This document shows positions 38,877-48,915 of a stretch of 64,000 nt of DNA, piece after piece. This stretch comes from Xanthomonas sacchari (GTDB lineage: Bacteria; Pseudomonadota; Gammaproteobacteria; Xanthomonadales; Xanthomonadaceae). Every line of letters starts with the position of its first letter. Position 1 is the stretch's first letter. Where the stretch lies: contig NZ_CP100647.1 of the NCBI RefSeq assembly GCF_024266585.1, forward strand, positions 4,011,001-4,075,000. Direction: 5' to 3'. The position numbers and the translations under genes were made by a program. The notes beneath the pieces are model-generated. The model saw only the letters and a list, made by a program, of their open reading frames with translations. It was not told the origin of the DNA and searched no databases.

Positions 38877-39506
38877 TTACTTCGAATACAACTCGACGAT
38901 CAGCGCTTCGTTGATGTCGGCAGGCAGGTCCGCACGATCCGGCACGGCCTTGAAGATGCCGCTGAACTTCTTCGAATCGACCTCGACCCAGGACGGGTTC
39001 AGGTCGTGCGTTTCGGCAACGCTCAGCGCTTCCTGCACGCGAAGCTGCTTCTGCGCCTTTTCCGACAGGGCGATCGCGTCGCCGGCCTTGACCTGGTACG
39101 AGGCCAGGTTCACCGACTTGCCGTTGACCAGCACGCCACGGTGCGACACCAGCTGGCGAGCGGCCGGACGGGTGACGGCGAAGCCCATGCGGTAGACGAC
39201 GTTGTCCAGGCGGGTTTCCAGCAGCTGCAGCAGGTTCTCGCCGGTGTTGCCCTTCTTGGTCGAGGCCTTCTTGTAGTAGTTGCGGAACTGACGCTCCAGC
39301 AGGCCGTAGATACGCTTGACCTTCTGCTTTTCGCGCAGCTGGGTGGCGTAGTCGGACAGCTTGCCCTTGCGGGCGGTCGCGCCGTGCTGGCCGGGCTTCT
39401 GCTCCAGCTTGCACTTGGAGTCCAGCGCACGCGCCGGGCTCTTGAGGGAAAGATCGGCGCCTTCGCGGCGCGCGAGCTTACAGGTAGGACCGATATAACG
39501 AGCCAT
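38877..39506 (-). CDS. rpsD: 30S ribosomal protein S4
   Basis: 209 residues. [19 protein letters not shown] start, S4 RNA-binding domain [34 protein letters not shown]. Primary 16S binder; in E. coli it represses the alpha operon by binding the rpsM leader. Whether the long gap before rpsM here carries such a site is untested. It has 14 bp to rpsK. Confidence 0.98.
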   Translation of the reverse strand: MARYIGPTCKLARREGADLSLKSPARALDSKCKLEQKPGQHGATARKGKLSDYATQLREKQKVKRIYGLLERQFRNYYKKASTKKGNTGENLLQLLETRLDNVVYRMGFAVTRPAARQLVSHRGVLVNGKSVNLASYQVKAGDAIALSEKAQKQLRVQEALSVAETHDLNPSWVEVDSKKFSGIFKAVPDRADLPADINEALIVELYSK

Positions 39507-39520
39507 TTCTTATCGCTCCT

Positions 39521-39913
39521 TTAGACGCGACGCTTCTTCGGCGGACGGCACCCGTTGTGCGGGATCGGCGTCACGTCGATGATGTTGGTGATCTTGTATC
39601 CGACGTTGTTCAACGAACGGACGGCGGACTCGCGACCCGGACCCGGGCCCTTGATGCGCACTTCCAGCGACTTCACGCCGTAGTCGAGCGCAGCGCGCCC
39701 GGCCTTCTCGGCGGCCACCTGCGCCGCGAACGGCGTGGACTTGCGCGAACCGCGGAAACCGGCGCCACCGGAGGTCGCCCAGGACAACGCATTGCCCTGA
39801 CGGTCGGTGATGGTCACGATGGTGTTGTTGAACGAAGCGTGGACGTGGGCGACGCCGTCGGTGACGACGCGCTTGATCTTTTTCTTGGTCTTTGCTGCTG
39901 CGGGCTTAGCCAT
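39521..39913 (-). CDS. rpsK: 30S ribosomal protein S11
   Basis: 130 residues. [45 protein letters not shown] and the end [18 protein letters not shown] are diagnostic. It forms part of the platform near the E site. Only 9 bp from rpsM. Confidence 0.98.
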   Translation of the reverse strand: MAKPAAAKTKKKIKRVVTDGVAHVHASFNNTIVTITDRQGNALSWATSGGAGFRGSRKSTPFAAQVAAEKAGRAALDYGVKSLEVRIKGPGPGRESAVRSLNNVGYKITNIIDVTPIPHNGCRPPKKRRV

Positions 39914-39922
39914 GTCGGTCCC

Positions 39923-40279
39923 TTACTTCTTGATCGCCTTGCGCGGACCCTTGCGGGTGCGGGCGTTGGTACGGGTGCGCTGACCGCGCAGGGGCAGGCC
40001 ACGACGGTGGCGCAGGCCGCGGTAGCAGCCCAGGTCCATCAGTCGCTTGATGGCGATGCCGATTTCGCGACGCAGGTCGCCTTCGACGATGTACTTGCCG
40101 ACTTCGAGACGCAGGCGCTCGATTTCCGGCTCGGACAGGTCGCGGATCTTGGTGGTCGAGGTCACGCCTGCGGCTTCGCAGACCTTCTTCGAACGGGTAC
40201 GGCCGATGCCGTAGATGCTTTGCAACCCGACCCAGACGTGCTTCTGGGCTGGCAGGTTGACGCCTGCAATACGCGCCAT
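39923..40279 (-). CDS. rpsM: 30S ribosomal protein S13
   Basis: 118 residues from the ATG at 40279 ([26 protein letters not shown]); a longer open frame upstream is rejected because this is the universal S13 start. C-terminal [27 protein letters not shown] is intact. It bridges the subunits at the head. First gene of the alpha operon; no rpmJ lies between it and secY. Confidence 0.98.
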   Translation of the reverse strand: MARIAGVNLPAQKHVWVGLQSIYGIGRTRSKKVCEAAGVTSTTKIRDLSEPEIERLRLEVGKYIVEGDLRREIGIAIKRLMDLGCYRGLRHRRGLPLRGQRTRTNARTRKGPRKAIKK

Positions 40280-40618
40280 GACGCGGTTCTCCAACTGAGT
40301 GATGGCCCGACGGCGCACCACGGCGCCATCCGGCAGGATGGATCAAAAAGTGAACTTGTAAGTCTAGCAAGGTCTCGGGTTACATGGAAGCCCACGAAAC
40401 CTCACGGTTCCGCAAGCCCGGCATGGGGAGTGTGCCCATGCTCCGGCGCCGGACGTCGTTGACAGGAAGAAACCTCCGCCCTGTCGCCCGCGCTACTCCA
40501 GCGCAGGACCACCACGTCTCACCCGCGCACGAGACCGCTGCACGGGCCGCCCTTCAAGTCGGAAGACTGCGCCCGGGAGCCGGGGCGTCTTCGCGGAGGG
40601 ATTCAAACAGTATAGCAA
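40280..40618 (-). promoter_or_regulatory. Alpha-operon leader region (339 bp without a gene)
   Basis: Between secY and rpsM. It holds a long hairpin at 40562-40592 (GAAGAC/GTCTTC outer stem, GC-rich inner stem) soon after the secY stop, and a TATACT word (40609-40614, minus strand) that matches the -10 of the rpsL and rpsJ promoters, though no clear -35 is seen. There is no Cys-rich 38-codon frame that would be rpmJ (L36). The space is large enough for an S4-type leader. Confidence 0.45.
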
Positions 40619-41989
40619 TCAACCGCGGGCAAAACCGCCGCCGCGCGAGCCGCCCTTGAGGTTGGCCTTCTTCAACAGGCTTTCGTACTGGTGCGACATC
40701 AGGTGCGCCTGGATCTGCGCGATGAAGTCCATCACCACCACGACCGCGATCAGCAGCGAGGTGCCGCCGAAATGGAAGGTGGTGCCGAGCTGGACGCGCA
40801 TCACTTCCGGCAGCAGGCAGACGATCACCAGGTACACCGAGCCGGCCGCGGTCAGGCGGGTCAGCACGCCGTCGACATAGTCGGCGGTGGCCTTGCCCGG
40901 GCGGATGCCGGGGATCAGCGCGCCGGATTTCTTCAGGTTGTCCGCGGTTTCCTGCGAGTTGAACACCAGCGCGGTATAGAAGAACGCGAAACCGATGATC
41001 AGCGCGGCGAACACGATCATGTGCACCGGCTCGCCCGGGCCCAGCGCATTGGCGATGCGCTGCAGCACGCTGCCGAAGGTGCTGTTGGAGGCGGCCTGGC
41101 CCGACCACATCGACAGCGTCGCCGGGAAGGCGAGGATGCTCGAGGCGAAGATCGGCGGGATCACGCCGGCCATGTTGAGCTTCAGCGGCAGGAACGAGGT
41201 CTGGTTCATGTACGCGTTGCGGCCGCCCTGGCGGCGCGCGTAGTTCACCGTGATCCGCCGCTGCCCGCGCTCGACGAACACCACGAACAGGGTGAAGGCG
41301 AGGATGGTCAGCACAATCAGCAGCAGCGAGATGAAGCTCATGTTGCCGTCGCGGTAGGACTCCACGGTCTGGATCGCCGCCGCCGGCAGGCCGGCGACGA
41401 TGCCGGCGAAGATGATCAGCGAGACGCCGTTGCCGATGCCGCGCTCGGTCACCTGCTCGCCGACCCACATCAGGAAGATGGTGCCGGCGGTCAGCGCGAT
41501 CACCGCGGTGAGCACGAAGCCCATGCCGGGGGCGTACACCACCGGCGCACCGCCCGGTGCGGTCTGGTTCTGCAGCGCCAGGGCGATGCTGCCGCCCTGC
41601 ACCACCGCCAGCAGCACCGCGCCGATGCGCGAATACTGGGTGATCTTGCGCCGGCCCGATTCGCCTTCCTTCTGCATCGCCTTCAGCGACGGAAAGATGT
41701 GCGTGGCCAGCTGGATCACGATCGATGCCGAAATGTACGGCATCACGTTCAGCGCGAAGATGCTGAAACGGTGCAGGGCGCCGCCCGAGAACATGTTGAA
41801 CATGTCCACGATGCCGCCGCCCTGCGCCTGCATCAGCGCAAGCATGGCTTCGGGATTGACGCCCGGCACCGGCACGTAGCAGCCGATGCGGTAGACGATC
41901 AATGCGCCGAGAACGAACAACAGGCGCTGGCGAAGTTCCGTGAACTTGCCGAGCCCGCCGCCGAGGTTACCCATGCCAGCCTGCGCCAT
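40619..41989 (-). CDS. secY: Protein translocase subunit SecY
   Basis: 456 residues, ten membrane helices. Start [35 protein letters not shown] overlapping the end of rplO lies 10 bases upstream. VPVPGVNP (lateral region), [32 protein letters not shown], and the C-terminal loop motifs are typical. It forms the central pore of SecYEG. Last gene of the spc operon section, followed by a hairpin. Confidence 0.98.
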   Translation of the reverse strand: MAQAGMGNLGGGLGKFTELRQRLLFVLGALIVYRIGCYVPVPGVNPEAMLALMQAQGGGIVDMFNMFSGGALHRFSIFALNVMPYISASIVIQLATHIFPSLKAMQKEGESGRRKITQYSRIGAVLLAVVQGGSIALALQNQTAPGGAPVVYAPGMGFVLTAVIALTAGTIFLMWVGEQVTERGIGNGVSLIIFAGIVAGLPAAAIQTVESYRDGNMSFISLLLIVLTILAFTLFVVFVERGQRRITVNYARRQGGRNAYMNQTSFLPLKLNMAGVIPPIFASSILAFPATLSMWSGQAASNSTFGSVLQRIANALGPGEPVHMIVFAALIIGFAFFYTALVFNSQETADNLKKSGALIPGIRPGKATADYVDGVLTRLTAAGSVYLVIVCLLPEVMRVQLGTTFHFGGTSLLIAVVVVMDFIAQIQAHLMSHQYESLLKKANLKGGSRGGGFARG

Positions 41990-41996
41990 CTGCGTG

Positions 41997-42440
41997 TTAC
42001 TCCTGCACGCTGCCGCCGGCAGCTTCGATTGCCGCCTTGGCACCGGCGGTCGCGGCGACGCCCTTCAGCACGAACGCCTTGGTCAGTTCGCCCTTCAGCA
42101 CCACCTTGGCCTTCTTCGCGGTGCTCGGGACCAGCTTCGCGGCGCGCAGCGCGGCGAAATCGATCTCGCCGGCCGGCAGGTTGTCGAGCTGGTAGGACAG
42201 CACCTCGGCGGTGTCCTTGGCCATCTTCGAACGGAAGCCGATCTTCGGCAGACGGCGCTGCATGGGGGTCTGGCCGCCTTCGAAGCCGGCCTTGATCTTG
42301 CCGCCGCCCTTGCGCGCGAACGAACCCTTGTGGCCGCGGCCGGCGGTCTTGCCCAGGCCGGAACCGATGCCGCGACCGACGCGAGTGCGCTCGGTGCGCG
42401 CGCCCGGCGCGGGCTTCAGATCATTCAGATGCAAAGTCAT
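41997..42440 (-). CDS. rplO: 50S ribosomal protein L15
   Basis: 147 residues. [39 protein letters not shown] and [17 protein letters not shown] are diagnostic. It lies 7 bp before secY, and secY's ribosome site sits in its last codons, so the two are coupled. Confidence 0.98.
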   Translation of the reverse strand: MTLHLNDLKPAPGARTERTRVGRGIGSGLGKTAGRGHKGSFARKGGGKIKAGFEGGQTPMQRRLPKIGFRSKMAKDTAEVLSYQLDNLPAGEIDFAALRAAKLVPSTAKKAKVVLKGELTKAFVLKGVAATAGAKAAIEAAGGSVQE

Positions 42441-42446
42441 GGTCGA

Positions 42447-42638
42447 TTACTCCTCAACCTGGACGAGGTACTGAACCTTGTTGATCAGGCCGCGCACTTG
42501 CGGGCTGTCCTTCAGTTCGCGCACATCGTTGAGCTTGTTCAGGCCCAGGGCACGCACCGACAGGCGGTGACGCGACTGGGTACCACGCAGGCCGCGCACC
42601 AGGCGCACCTTCACCGTCTTGGTGGATTCATTAGCCAT
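42447..42638 (-). CDS. rpmD: 50S ribosomal protein L30
   Basis: 63 residues: [47 protein letters not shown] is typical of bacterial L30. Its start overlaps the end of rpsE by 8 bp, implying translational coupling. Confidence 0.97.
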   Translation of the reverse strand: MANESTKTVKVRLVRGLRGTQSRHRLSVRALGLNKLNDVRELKDSPQVRGLINKVQYLVQVEE

Positions 42639-43176
42639 GGGTCAGATCCTCCACCTTCTTGCCGCGCTTGGCCGCGATGCGGGCCGGCGACTGCATGTCT
42701 TCCAGGCCGCGCAGGGTCGCGCGCACCAGGTTGATCGGGTTGCGCGAACCGACGGCCTTGGCCAGCACGTTCTTCACGCCGACCGCTTCCAGCACGGCGC
42801 GCATCGCGCCGCCGGCGATCACGCCGGTACCTTCCGAGGCCGGCATCATGAACACGCGCGCCGCGCCGTGGCCGGACTTCACCGGGTGCCACAGGGTGCC
42901 GTTGTTCAGGTCGATGTTGAGCATGCCCTTGCGCGCGTACTCCATCGACTTCTGGATCGCGACCGGCACTTCGCGCGCCTTGCCGTAACCGAAACCGATC
43001 TTGCCGTTGCCGTCGCCGACCACGGTCAGCGCGGTGAAGGTGAACTGGCGACCGCCCTTGACCGTCTTGCTGACGCGGTTGACCGCGACCAGCTTCTCGA
43101 TCATGCCGTCGTCGACTTTCTCTTCGCGGTTGCGGTCGCGATCACGACCCCGCGGTGCACGCTGTTCTTCAGCCAT
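42631..43176 (-). CDS. rpsE: 30S ribosomal protein S5
   Basis: 181 residues (E. coli 167), the extra length being a charged N-terminal tail ([18 protein letters not shown]). [45 protein letters not shown] is the S5 double-stranded RNA-binding core. It helps decoding fidelity. A 155-bp gap lies between rplR and this gene, with no other gene in it. Confidence 0.98.
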   Translation of the reverse strand: MAEEQRAPRGRDRDRNREEKVDDGMIEKLVAVNRVSKTVKGGRQFTFTALTVVGDGNGKIGFGYGKAREVPVAIQKSMEYARKGMLNIDLNNGTLWHPVKSGHGAARVFMMPASEGTGVIAGGAMRAVLEAVGVKNVLAKAVGSRNPINLVRATLRGLEDMQSPARIAAKRGKKVEDLTHG

Positions 43177-43331
43177 TGTGATGTCCTTGATAGAGGAAAA
43201 GATTTACGGCTTCGTTGCCGCTTGTGGTTGTGGTCTGGAGCCGTGTTCCCCGGACGCGCGCAGAAGGCGCGCCAAGGTCCGATGCACCCCGCATCGGCGG
43301 GACGGGCGCGGCATCGCCGCACCCGCAAGGA

Positions 43332-43691
43332 TCAGAACTGCAGGCCGCCTTCGCGCGCGGCGTCGGCCAGCGCCTTGATGCGGCCGTGGTAGCGGTAGCC
43401 CGAGCGGTCGAAGGCGACCTTCTCGACGCCCGCGGCCTTGGCGCGCTCGGCGATCAGCTTGCCGACCTTGGCGGCGGCGTCGCTGTTCTTGCCGTTCTTC
43501 AGGCCTTCCTTGACGTCGGCCTGCAGGGTGTTCGCCGCGGCGAGGACCTTGGAGCCGTCGGCGGTGAAGACCTGCGCGTACAGGTGCTGGCCGGTGCGCA
43601 GCACCGAAAGGCGGGCGACGCCGAGCTCGCGGATGTGGGCGCGGGTCGACTTGGCGCGACGCAGGCGGGCGATGTTCTTGTTGATGGTCAT
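43332..43691 (-). CDS. rplR: 50S ribosomal protein L18
   Basis: 119 residues: [40 protein letters not shown] and the end [26 protein letters not shown]. It binds 5S rRNA with L5 and L25. Confidence 0.97.
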   Translation of the reverse strand: MTINKNIARLRRAKSTRAHIRELGVARLSVLRTGQHLYAQVFTADGSKVLAAANTLQADVKEGLKNGKNSDAAAKVGKLIAERAKAAGVEKVAFDRSGYRYHGRIKALADAAREGGLQF

Positions 43692-43776
43692 GTCTGTGTC
43701 CTACGGAAGCTGAAGGAAGCGAGGCGTTCGTGGGGAACCCGGCCTCGCGGCCGGACTCCTGGCGGAAGGACCTGGC

Positions 43777-44304
43777 TTAGGCCTTCTTGGCTTCCTTGCG
43801 AATGATGGCTTCACCGGCGTACTTCACACCCTTGCCCTTGTAGGGCTCCGGCGGACGGAAACCGCGGATCTTGGCGGCAACTTCGCCGACGCGCTGCTTG
43901 TCGGCGCCCTGCACCAGGATCTCGGTCTGGGTCGGAGCGGCCAGGGTGATGCCTTCCGGCGCGCTGAACACGATCGGGTGCGAGAAACCGAGCGCCAGGC
44001 TCAGGTCCTTGCCCTGCATCGTGGCACGGTAGCCGACGCCCACCAGCTCGAGCTTGCGCTCGAAGCCCGCGGACACGCCCTGCACCATGTTCGCCAGGAT
44101 GGCGCGGACGGTGCCGGTGATGGCGATGTGCGACGGATCGTTCGCCGACAGCGTGGCGACGCCATTTTCCTGCTTGATTTCGACGCCGGCGGGCTTCGGC
44201 AGCGACAGGGTGCCCTTCGGGCCCTTGACACTGACCTGGTCGGCCTGGACGGTGAGTTCGACGCCCTTCGGGAGGGAGATCGGCTTCTTGGCTACGCGGG
44301 ACAT
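43777..44304 (-). CDS. rplF: 50S ribosomal protein L6
   Basis: 175 residues from [19 protein letters not shown]; the extended frame upstream is not the universal start. The C-terminal RNA-binding signature [14 protein letters not shown] is intact. It sits near the factor-binding site of the 50S subunit. Confidence 0.98.
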   Translation of the reverse strand: MSRVAKKPISLPKGVELTVQADQVSVKGPKGTLSLPKPAGVEIKQENGVATLSANDPSHIAITGTVRAILANMVQGVSAGFERKLELVGVGYRATMQGKDLSLALGFSHPIVFSAPEGITLAAPTQTEILVQGADKQRVGEVAAKIRGFRPPEPYKGKGVKYAGEAIIRKEAKKA

Positions 44305-44320
44305 GTAAGTACTCCTTCCC

Positions 44321-44719
44321 TTAGGCCACGAAGCACAGGACTTCGCCACCGACGCCGGCCTGACGGGCCTGCGCATCGGTCATGATGCCCTTGGACGTGG
44401 AAATGATGGCAACGCCCAGACCGCCGAGAACCTTCGGCAGCTCGGTCTTGCCGCGATACTGGCGCAGACCCGAACGCGAAACGCGCTTGAGCGTATCGAT
44501 GACCGGACGGCCCTCGAAATACTTCAGCACGATTTCCAGTTCGGACTTGTTGTTCTCGATCGCGTTGACGCGCAGATCGCTGATGTAGCCTTCGGCCTTC
44601 AGCACTTCCGCGATCGCAACCTTGATCTTGGAGGACGGCATCTTCACCGTCGGCTTGCCAACCGCGGCCGCATTCTTGATGCGGACCAGCAGGTCGGCGA
44701 TGGGATCAGTCATGCTCAT
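44321..44719 (-). CDS. rpsH: 30S ribosomal protein S8
   Basis: 132 residues, starting [31 protein letters not shown]. The C-terminal [29 protein letters not shown] is diagnostic. In E. coli S8 represses the spc operon. Here a 252-bp gap with an intrinsic terminator (44875-44898) separates it from rpsN. Confidence 0.98.
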   Translation of the reverse strand: MSMTDPIADLLVRIKNAAAVGKPTVKMPSSKIKVAIAEVLKAEGYISDLRVNAIENNKSELEIVLKYFEGRPVIDTLKRVSRSGLRQYRGKTELPKVLGGLGVAIISTSKGIMTDAQARQAGVGGEVLCFVA

Positions 44720-44874
44720 GGTGTCTACCTTTGAGTGCACCGATATCCGCTTTCGCGAAAATCTTGTGTGGTGGAGCTGTGGAATGACGCTGGGGGTGAA
44801 GCGCAACCGCCGGAGGAACCCGCGACGGCTGCATACCCGTCCCTGCCGCGAGGCAAGGAGCGGGAGTATACGAC

Positions 44875-44898
44875 AAAAAGTCCGACTTGCGTCGGACT
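44875..44898 (-). terminator. Intrinsic terminator inside the spc operon (rpsN-rpsH gap)
   Basis: On the minus strand: AGTCCGAC, loop GCAA, GTCGGACT, then TTTT. The 8-bp stem is perfect with a stable GNRA-type loop. It starts 73 bp after the rpsN stop and 155 bp before rpsH. The rest of the gap (44720-44971) has no gene and no convincing promoter. Confidence 0.75.
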
Positions 44899-44971
44899 CG
44901 TTGTCTGAACGACACGCGGGCGGCGGGACCGCCCTGCCCCGGCCCCGCGGACGGGACCGGCGCCGCTGGAA

Positions 44972-45277
44972 TTACCAGCTGGCCTTGCGCAGGCCCGGCA
45001 CGTCGCCGTTCATGGTCGCCTTGCGCAGCATGTTGCGGCCCAGGCCGAACTTGCTGTACACGCCACGCGGGCGGCCGGACAGTTCGCAACGGGTGCGCTG
45101 GCGGCTCGGCGACGAATCGCGCGGCAGCTTCTGCAGCTTGGTCACGGCCTCGGCCTTCTCGTCGTACGAGGCGGTGCCGGAGGCGATGATCTTCTTCAGC
45201 GCATCACGCTTGTCGGCGAACTTCTTCGCCAGCTTCTTGCGCTTGATGTCGCGGTTGACCATGGAGGTCTTTGCCAT
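44972..45277 (-). CDS. rpsN: 30S ribosomal protein S14 (zinc-independent form)
   Basis: 101 residues from [31 protein letters not shown]. It is the long form without the CxxC pairs of zinc-binding S14. [39 protein letters not shown] is the diagnostic C-terminus. A heptad-repeat palindrome precedes it and a terminator follows. Confidence 0.98.
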   Translation of the reverse strand: MAKTSMVNRDIKRKKLAKKFADKRDALKKIIASGTASYDEKAEAVTKLQKLPRDSSPSRQRTRCELSGRPRGVYSKFGLGRNMLRKATMNGDVPGLRKASW

Positions 45278-45289
45278 CTGTAAATCCTC

Positions 45290-45376
45290 GGGATTCGAGA
45301 TTGGGGATTGGAGATCTGCGGATCCGGGGTGGCGGGCGTGACGCCCTTCCATCCCGAATCCCGAGTCCCGAATCCC
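45290..45376. repeat. Inverted heptad-repeat element between rplE and rpsN
   Basis: Left arm 45290-45315 begins GGGATTCGAGATTGGGGATT; right arm 45351-45376 is its imperfect reverse complement (CCGAATCCCGAGTCCCGAAT within it). Both arms are built from 7-base GGGATTC-like units, and together fill almost the whole 107-bp gap. It would form a long hairpin in the mRNA. Confidence 0.7.
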
Positions 45377-45384
45377 GGCGTCAA

Positions 45385-45927
45385 TCAGTTACGGAACGGG
45401 AACTTGAACGCTTCGAGCAGCGCCTTGGCTTCGGCGTCGGTCTTGGCGGTGGTGGTGATGGCGATATCCATACCGCGGATCGCGTCGACGGCGTCGAAGT
45501 CGATTTCCGGGAAGATGATCTGCTCCTTCACGCCCATGTTGAAGTTGCCGCGGCCGTCGAACGAACGCCCCGAGACACCGCGGAAGTCGCGCACGCGCGG
45601 CAGCGAGATGTTGATCAGGCGATCCAGGAACTCGTACATCTTGGCGCGACGCAGCGTGGTCTTGCAGCCGATCGGCCAGCCATCGCGGATCTTGAACGAG
45701 GCCACCGAGATGCGCGACTTGGTCACCACCGGCTTCTGGCCGGAGACCTTGGCCATGTCGGCGACGGCGTTTTCCAGGATCTTCTTGTTCGTCGCGGCCT
45801 CGCCCACGCCCATGTTCAGCGTGACCTTGACCAGCTTCGGCACTTCCATCGGATTGGTGTAACCGAACTTCTTCATCAGAGCCGGTACCACTTCTTCCTT
45901 GTAGATCTTTTCGAGACGGGAAGTCAT
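45385..45927 (-). CDS. rplE: 50S ribosomal protein L5
   Basis: 180 residues: [40 protein letters not shown], and [31 protein letters not shown]. It binds 5S rRNA and contacts P-site tRNA. In E. coli the S8 repressor site overlaps the start of this gene; not tested here. Confidence 0.98.
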   Translation of the reverse strand: MTSRLEKIYKEEVVPALMKKFGYTNPMEVPKLVKVTLNMGVGEAATNKKILENAVADMAKVSGQKPVVTKSRISVASFKIRDGWPIGCKTTLRRAKMYEFLDRLINISLPRVRDFRGVSGRSFDGRGNFNMGVKEQIIFPEIDFDAVDAIRGMDIAITTTAKTDAEAKALLEAFKFPFRN

Positions 45928-45938
45928 TGTGTCATTCC

Positions 45939-46256
45939 TCAGGCGTCGAGCGCCTCACCGCTGGAGCGGAACACACGCAGTTTGCGTCCATCCTCCAGCA
46001 CCTTGAAGCCAACGCGGTCGCCCTTGCCCGTCGCCGGGTTGAGGATCGCAACGTTGGAAATATGGATCGACGCTTCGCGCTCGACCACGCCGCCGGCGAC
46101 GCCCGCCTGCGGGTTCGGCTTGGTGTGGCGCTTGACGATGTTCGCGTTGGAGACGACCACGCGGTCGCCGTCGACGCGGACGACTTCGCCCTGCTTGCCC
46201 TTGTCCTTGCCGGTAGTGACGACGACCTGGTCGCCCTTCTTGATACGGTTAGCCAT
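45939..46256 (-). CDS. rplX: 50S ribosomal protein L24
   Basis: 105 residues: [35 protein letters not shown] is the KOW motif of L24. It initiates 50S assembly. 11 bp before rplE. Confidence 0.97.
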   Translation of the reverse strand: MANRIKKGDQVVVTTGKDKGKQGEVVRVDGDRVVVSNANIVKRHTKPNPQAGVAGGVVEREASIHISNVAILNPATGKGDRVGFKVLEDGRKLRVFRSSGEALDA

Positions 46257-46271
46257 GTGTATGTCCTCCGC

Positions 46272-46640
46272 TCACAGCACTTCGGGAGCGAGCGAGACGA
46301 TCTTCATGAACTTCTCGGAACGCAGCTCGCGGGTGACAGGCCCGAAGATGCGCGTACCGATCGGCTCCTGCTTGTTGTTGAGCAACACCGCGGCGTTGCC
46401 GTCGAAGCGGATCAACGAACCGTCCGGACGACGCACACCCTTGCGGGTGCGCACCACGACGGCGTCGTAGACTTCGCCCTTCTTGACCTTGCCGCGCGGG
46501 ATCGCGTCCTTGACGGTGACCTTGATGATGTCGCCAATGTGCGCGTAGCGGCGCTTGGAGCCGCCGAGCACCTTGATGCACATCACTTCCTTGGCACCGG
46601 AATTGTCGGCGACGTCGAGGTAGCTCTGCATCTGGATCAT
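46272..46640 (-). CDS. rplN: 50S ribosomal protein L14
   Basis: 122 residues: [33 protein letters not shown] and the end [23 protein letters not shown]. One of the most conserved L-proteins; first gene of the classic spc operon. No separate promoter seen before it (15-bp gap from rpsQ). Confidence 0.98.
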
Positions 46641-46654
46641 GATTCAGATCTCCC

Positions 46655-46924
46655 TTATTCGGCCGCGCGGGTGACGATTTCCACCACCCGCCAGTTCTTG
46701 GTCTTGGACATCGGCGCAATCTCGGTCACGCGCACGACATCGCCTTCGTTGCAGGCGTTGTCGGCGTCGTGGGCGTGGAGCTTGGTCGAGCGCTTGATGT
46801 ACTTGCCGTACAGCGCATGCTTGACCTGACGCTCCACCAGCACGGTGACGGTCTTGTCCATCTTGTTGCTGACCACACGGCCTTCGACCGTGCGCAGCGT
46901 CTTGCTTTCGTTATTGTCGCTCAT
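46655..46924 (-). CDS. rpsQ: 30S ribosomal protein S17
   Basis: 89 residues from [53 protein letters not shown]. An ATG 9 bp upstream is also in frame. OB-fold 16S rRNA binder. Confidence 0.97.
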   Translation of the reverse strand: MSDNNESKTLRTVEGRVVSNKMDKTVTVLVERQVKHALYGKYIKRSTKLHAHDADNACNEGDVVRVTEIAPMSKTKNWRVVEIVTRAAE

Positions 46925-46935
46925 CGCGGCCATCC

Positions 46936-47121
46936 TTACTTCGTGCTGCCGAGCAGGTGCTTGACGCGAGCGATCTCGCGGCGCACCCGGCGGGTTTCGT
47001 GAGTCTTCGGCAGCTGCCCGGTGACCTGCTGCATGCGCAGGGCGAACTGCTCCTTGCGCAGATCGGTCAGGTGGGCCTTCAGATCGTCGGCCGACTTCTC
47101 GCGGAGTTGTTTGATGTCCAT
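46936..47121 (-). CDS. rpmC: 50S ribosomal protein L29
   Basis: 61 residues: [57 protein letters not shown]. Helical hairpin near the exit tunnel. Overlaps the end of rplP by one base. Confidence 0.97.
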   Translation of the reverse strand: MDIKQLREKSADDLKAHLTDLRKEQFALRMQQVTGQLPKTHETRRVRREIARVKHLLGSTK

Positions 47122-47534
47122 CAGCGTACCGTCCGGGTCACGAAGGTGGTGGTCACCGAAAGCTTGGCAGCGGCCAGGCGGAACGCCTCGCGCGCGACAT
47201 CTTCGCCGACGCCTTCGATTTCATAGATCATGCGACCGGGCTGGATCTGGGCGACCCAGTACTCGACGTTACCCTTACCGGAGCCCATTCGCACTTCGAT
47301 CGGCTTCTTGGTGATCGGCTTGTCCGGGAACACGCGGATCCACATCTTGCCGCCGCGCTTGACGTAGCGGCTGATCGAGCGGCGCGCCGCCTCGATCTGG
47401 CGCGCGGTCAGCTGACCGTGCGCCGTGGCCTTCAGCCCGTACTCGCCGAAGCTGACGGCGTTTCCGCTCCACGCCAGGCCGTCGTTACGACCCTTGTGCA
47501 TCTTGCGGTATTTGGTTCGCTTGGGTTGCAACAT
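47121..47534 (-). CDS. rplP: 50S ribosomal protein L16
   Basis: 137 residues: [36 protein letters not shown], and [17 protein letters not shown]. It shapes the A-site of the 50S subunit. Five bases separate it from rpsC. Confidence 0.98.
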   Translation of the reverse strand: MLQPKRTKYRKMHKGRNDGLAWSGNAVSFGEYGLKATAHGQLTARQIEAARRSISRYVKRGGKMWIRVFPDKPITKKPIEVRMGSGKGNVEYWVAQIQPGRMIYEIEGVGEDVAREAFRLAAAKLSVTTTFVTRTVR

Positions 47535-47539
47535 TGCCG

Positions 47540-48274
47540 TTACCTCGCTTCACGGGCCGGACGCGACGGACGGTCGCCACGGTCGCCGCGATCGTTACGA
47601 TCGTTGCGCGGGGAATCGTCCTGCTTTTCCTGGCCAACCTGGGAGAAATCGAAGATCTCGCCCTTGTAGATCCAGACCTTGATGCCGATGATGCCGTAGG
47701 TCGTCTTGGCTTCGGCGAAGCCATAGTCGATGTCGGCACGCAGCGTGTGCAGCGGCACGCGGCCCTCGCGGTACCACTCGGAACGGGCGATTTCCGCACC
47801 GTTCAGACGGCCGGCGACGTTGACCTTGATGCCCAGGGCACCCAGGCGCATCGCGTTGCCGACCGAGCGCTTCATCGCGCGGCGGAACATGATGCGACGC
47901 TCCAGCTGCTGCGCGATCGACTCGGCGACCAGCTGCGCATCCAGCTCCGGCTTGCGCACTTCGGTGACGTTGATGTGGGCGGGGACGCCCATCATCTCGC
48001 TCACTTCCTTGCGCAGCTTCTCGATGTCCTCGCCACGCTTGCCGATCACCACGCCCGGGCGGGCGGTGTGGATCGTCACGCGCGCGGTCTTGGCCGGACG
48101 CTCGATCAGGATCTTGCTGATGCCCGCCTGCGCCAGCTTCTTGCGCAGCATTTCGCGGACCTTGAGGTCGGCCGCCAGGTAACCGGCGAACTCGGCCTTG
48201 TTGGCGTACCACTTGGAATTCCAGTCCTTGGCGATACCCAGGCGGATTCCGATCGGATGAACTTTATGACCCAT
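47540..48274 (-). CDS. rpsC: 30S ribosomal protein S3 with charged C-terminal extension
   Basis: 244 residues against 233 in E. coli. KH domain ([22 protein letters not shown]) and C-terminal core [31 protein letters not shown] are standard. After the core there is a tail of repeated Asn-Asp-Arg/Gly-Asp-Arg and Arg-Pro units (from about residue 218), probably disordered and outside the ribosome core. S3 lies at the mRNA entry tunnel. Confidence 0.98.
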   Translation of the reverse strand: MGHKVHPIGIRLGIAKDWNSKWYANKAEFAGYLAADLKVREMLRKKLAQAGISKILIERPAKTARVTIHTARPGVVIGKRGEDIEKLRKEVSEMMGVPAHINVTEVRKPELDAQLVAESIAQQLERRIMFRRAMKRSVGNAMRLGALGIKVNVAGRLNGAEIARSEWYREGRVPLHTLRADIDYGFAEAKTTYGIIGIKVWIYKGEIFDFSQVGQEKQDDSPRNDRNDRGDRGDRPSRPAREAR

Positions 48275-48291
48275 CGTCTTTTCCTTTCCGC

Positions 48292-48627
48292 TTACTTGGC
48301 GGCGCCCACAACCACAGTGATGTGGCTGGTGCGCTTGAGGATGCGGGTACCGCGGCCTTTCGCCCGCGCCATGAAACGCTTCAGGGTCGGACCTTCATCA
48401 ACCATGATGGTCTTGACCTTCAGCTCGTCGACATCCGCGCCTTGATTGTTCTCGGCATTGGCGATCGCCGACTCCACCACCTTCTTGATCAGGTGGGCAG
48501 CCTTCTTGTCCGAGAACTTCAGCAGGTTGACCGCCCGCTCGGCGGAAAGACCGCGGACCTGGTCAGCGACCAGGCGGGCCTTCTGCGGGGAGATGCGCGC
48601 GGTGCGCAGGATTGCTTTCGCTTCCAT
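48292..48627 (-). CDS. rplV: 50S ribosomal protein L22
   Basis: 111 residues: [61 protein letters not shown]. Its loop lines the exit tunnel (macrolide site). Of two near ATGs, the second is chosen because AAGGAGAG is too close to the first. The same 20-base start region recurs at rplD. Confidence 0.97.
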   Translation of the reverse strand: MEAKAILRTARISPQKARLVADQVRGLSAERAVNLLKFSDKKAAHLIKKVVESAIANAENNQGADVDELKVKTIMVDEGPTLKRFMARAKGRGTRILKRTSHITVVVGAAK

Positions 48628-48639
48628 CGTCATCTCTCC

Positions 48640-48909
48640 TTACCGGCCCGACTTCTTGTCGCCACCGTGACCCTTGAAGGTCCGGGTGACGGCAAATTCG
48701 CCGAGCTTGTGGCCGACCATGTTCTCGTTGACCAGCACCGGAACGTGGTTCTTGCCGTTATGCACGGCGATGGTGAAACCCACCATCTCCGGCAGGATCA
48801 TCGAGCGACGCGACCAGGTCTTGATCGGACGCTTGCTACCGGCCGCGGCCTCCACCTTCTTGACGAGGTGGTGATCGACGAACGGGCCCTTCTTGAGTGA
48901 ACGTGCCAT
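48640..48909 (-). CDS. rpsS: 30S ribosomal protein S19
   Basis: 89 residues: [22 protein letters not shown] and [28 protein letters not shown]. It sits on the head beside S13. Confidence 0.98.
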   Translation of the reverse strand: MARSLKKGPFVDHHLVKKVEAAAGSKRPIKTWSRRSMILPEMVGFTIAVHNGKNHVPVLVNENMVGHKLGEFAVTRTFKGHGGDKKSGR

Positions 48910-48915
48910 GGTCGA

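Noticed and set aside
40280-40618. Hidden rpmJ gene
   Set aside because: Both strands were read for a short Cys/Lys-rich frame; none found.
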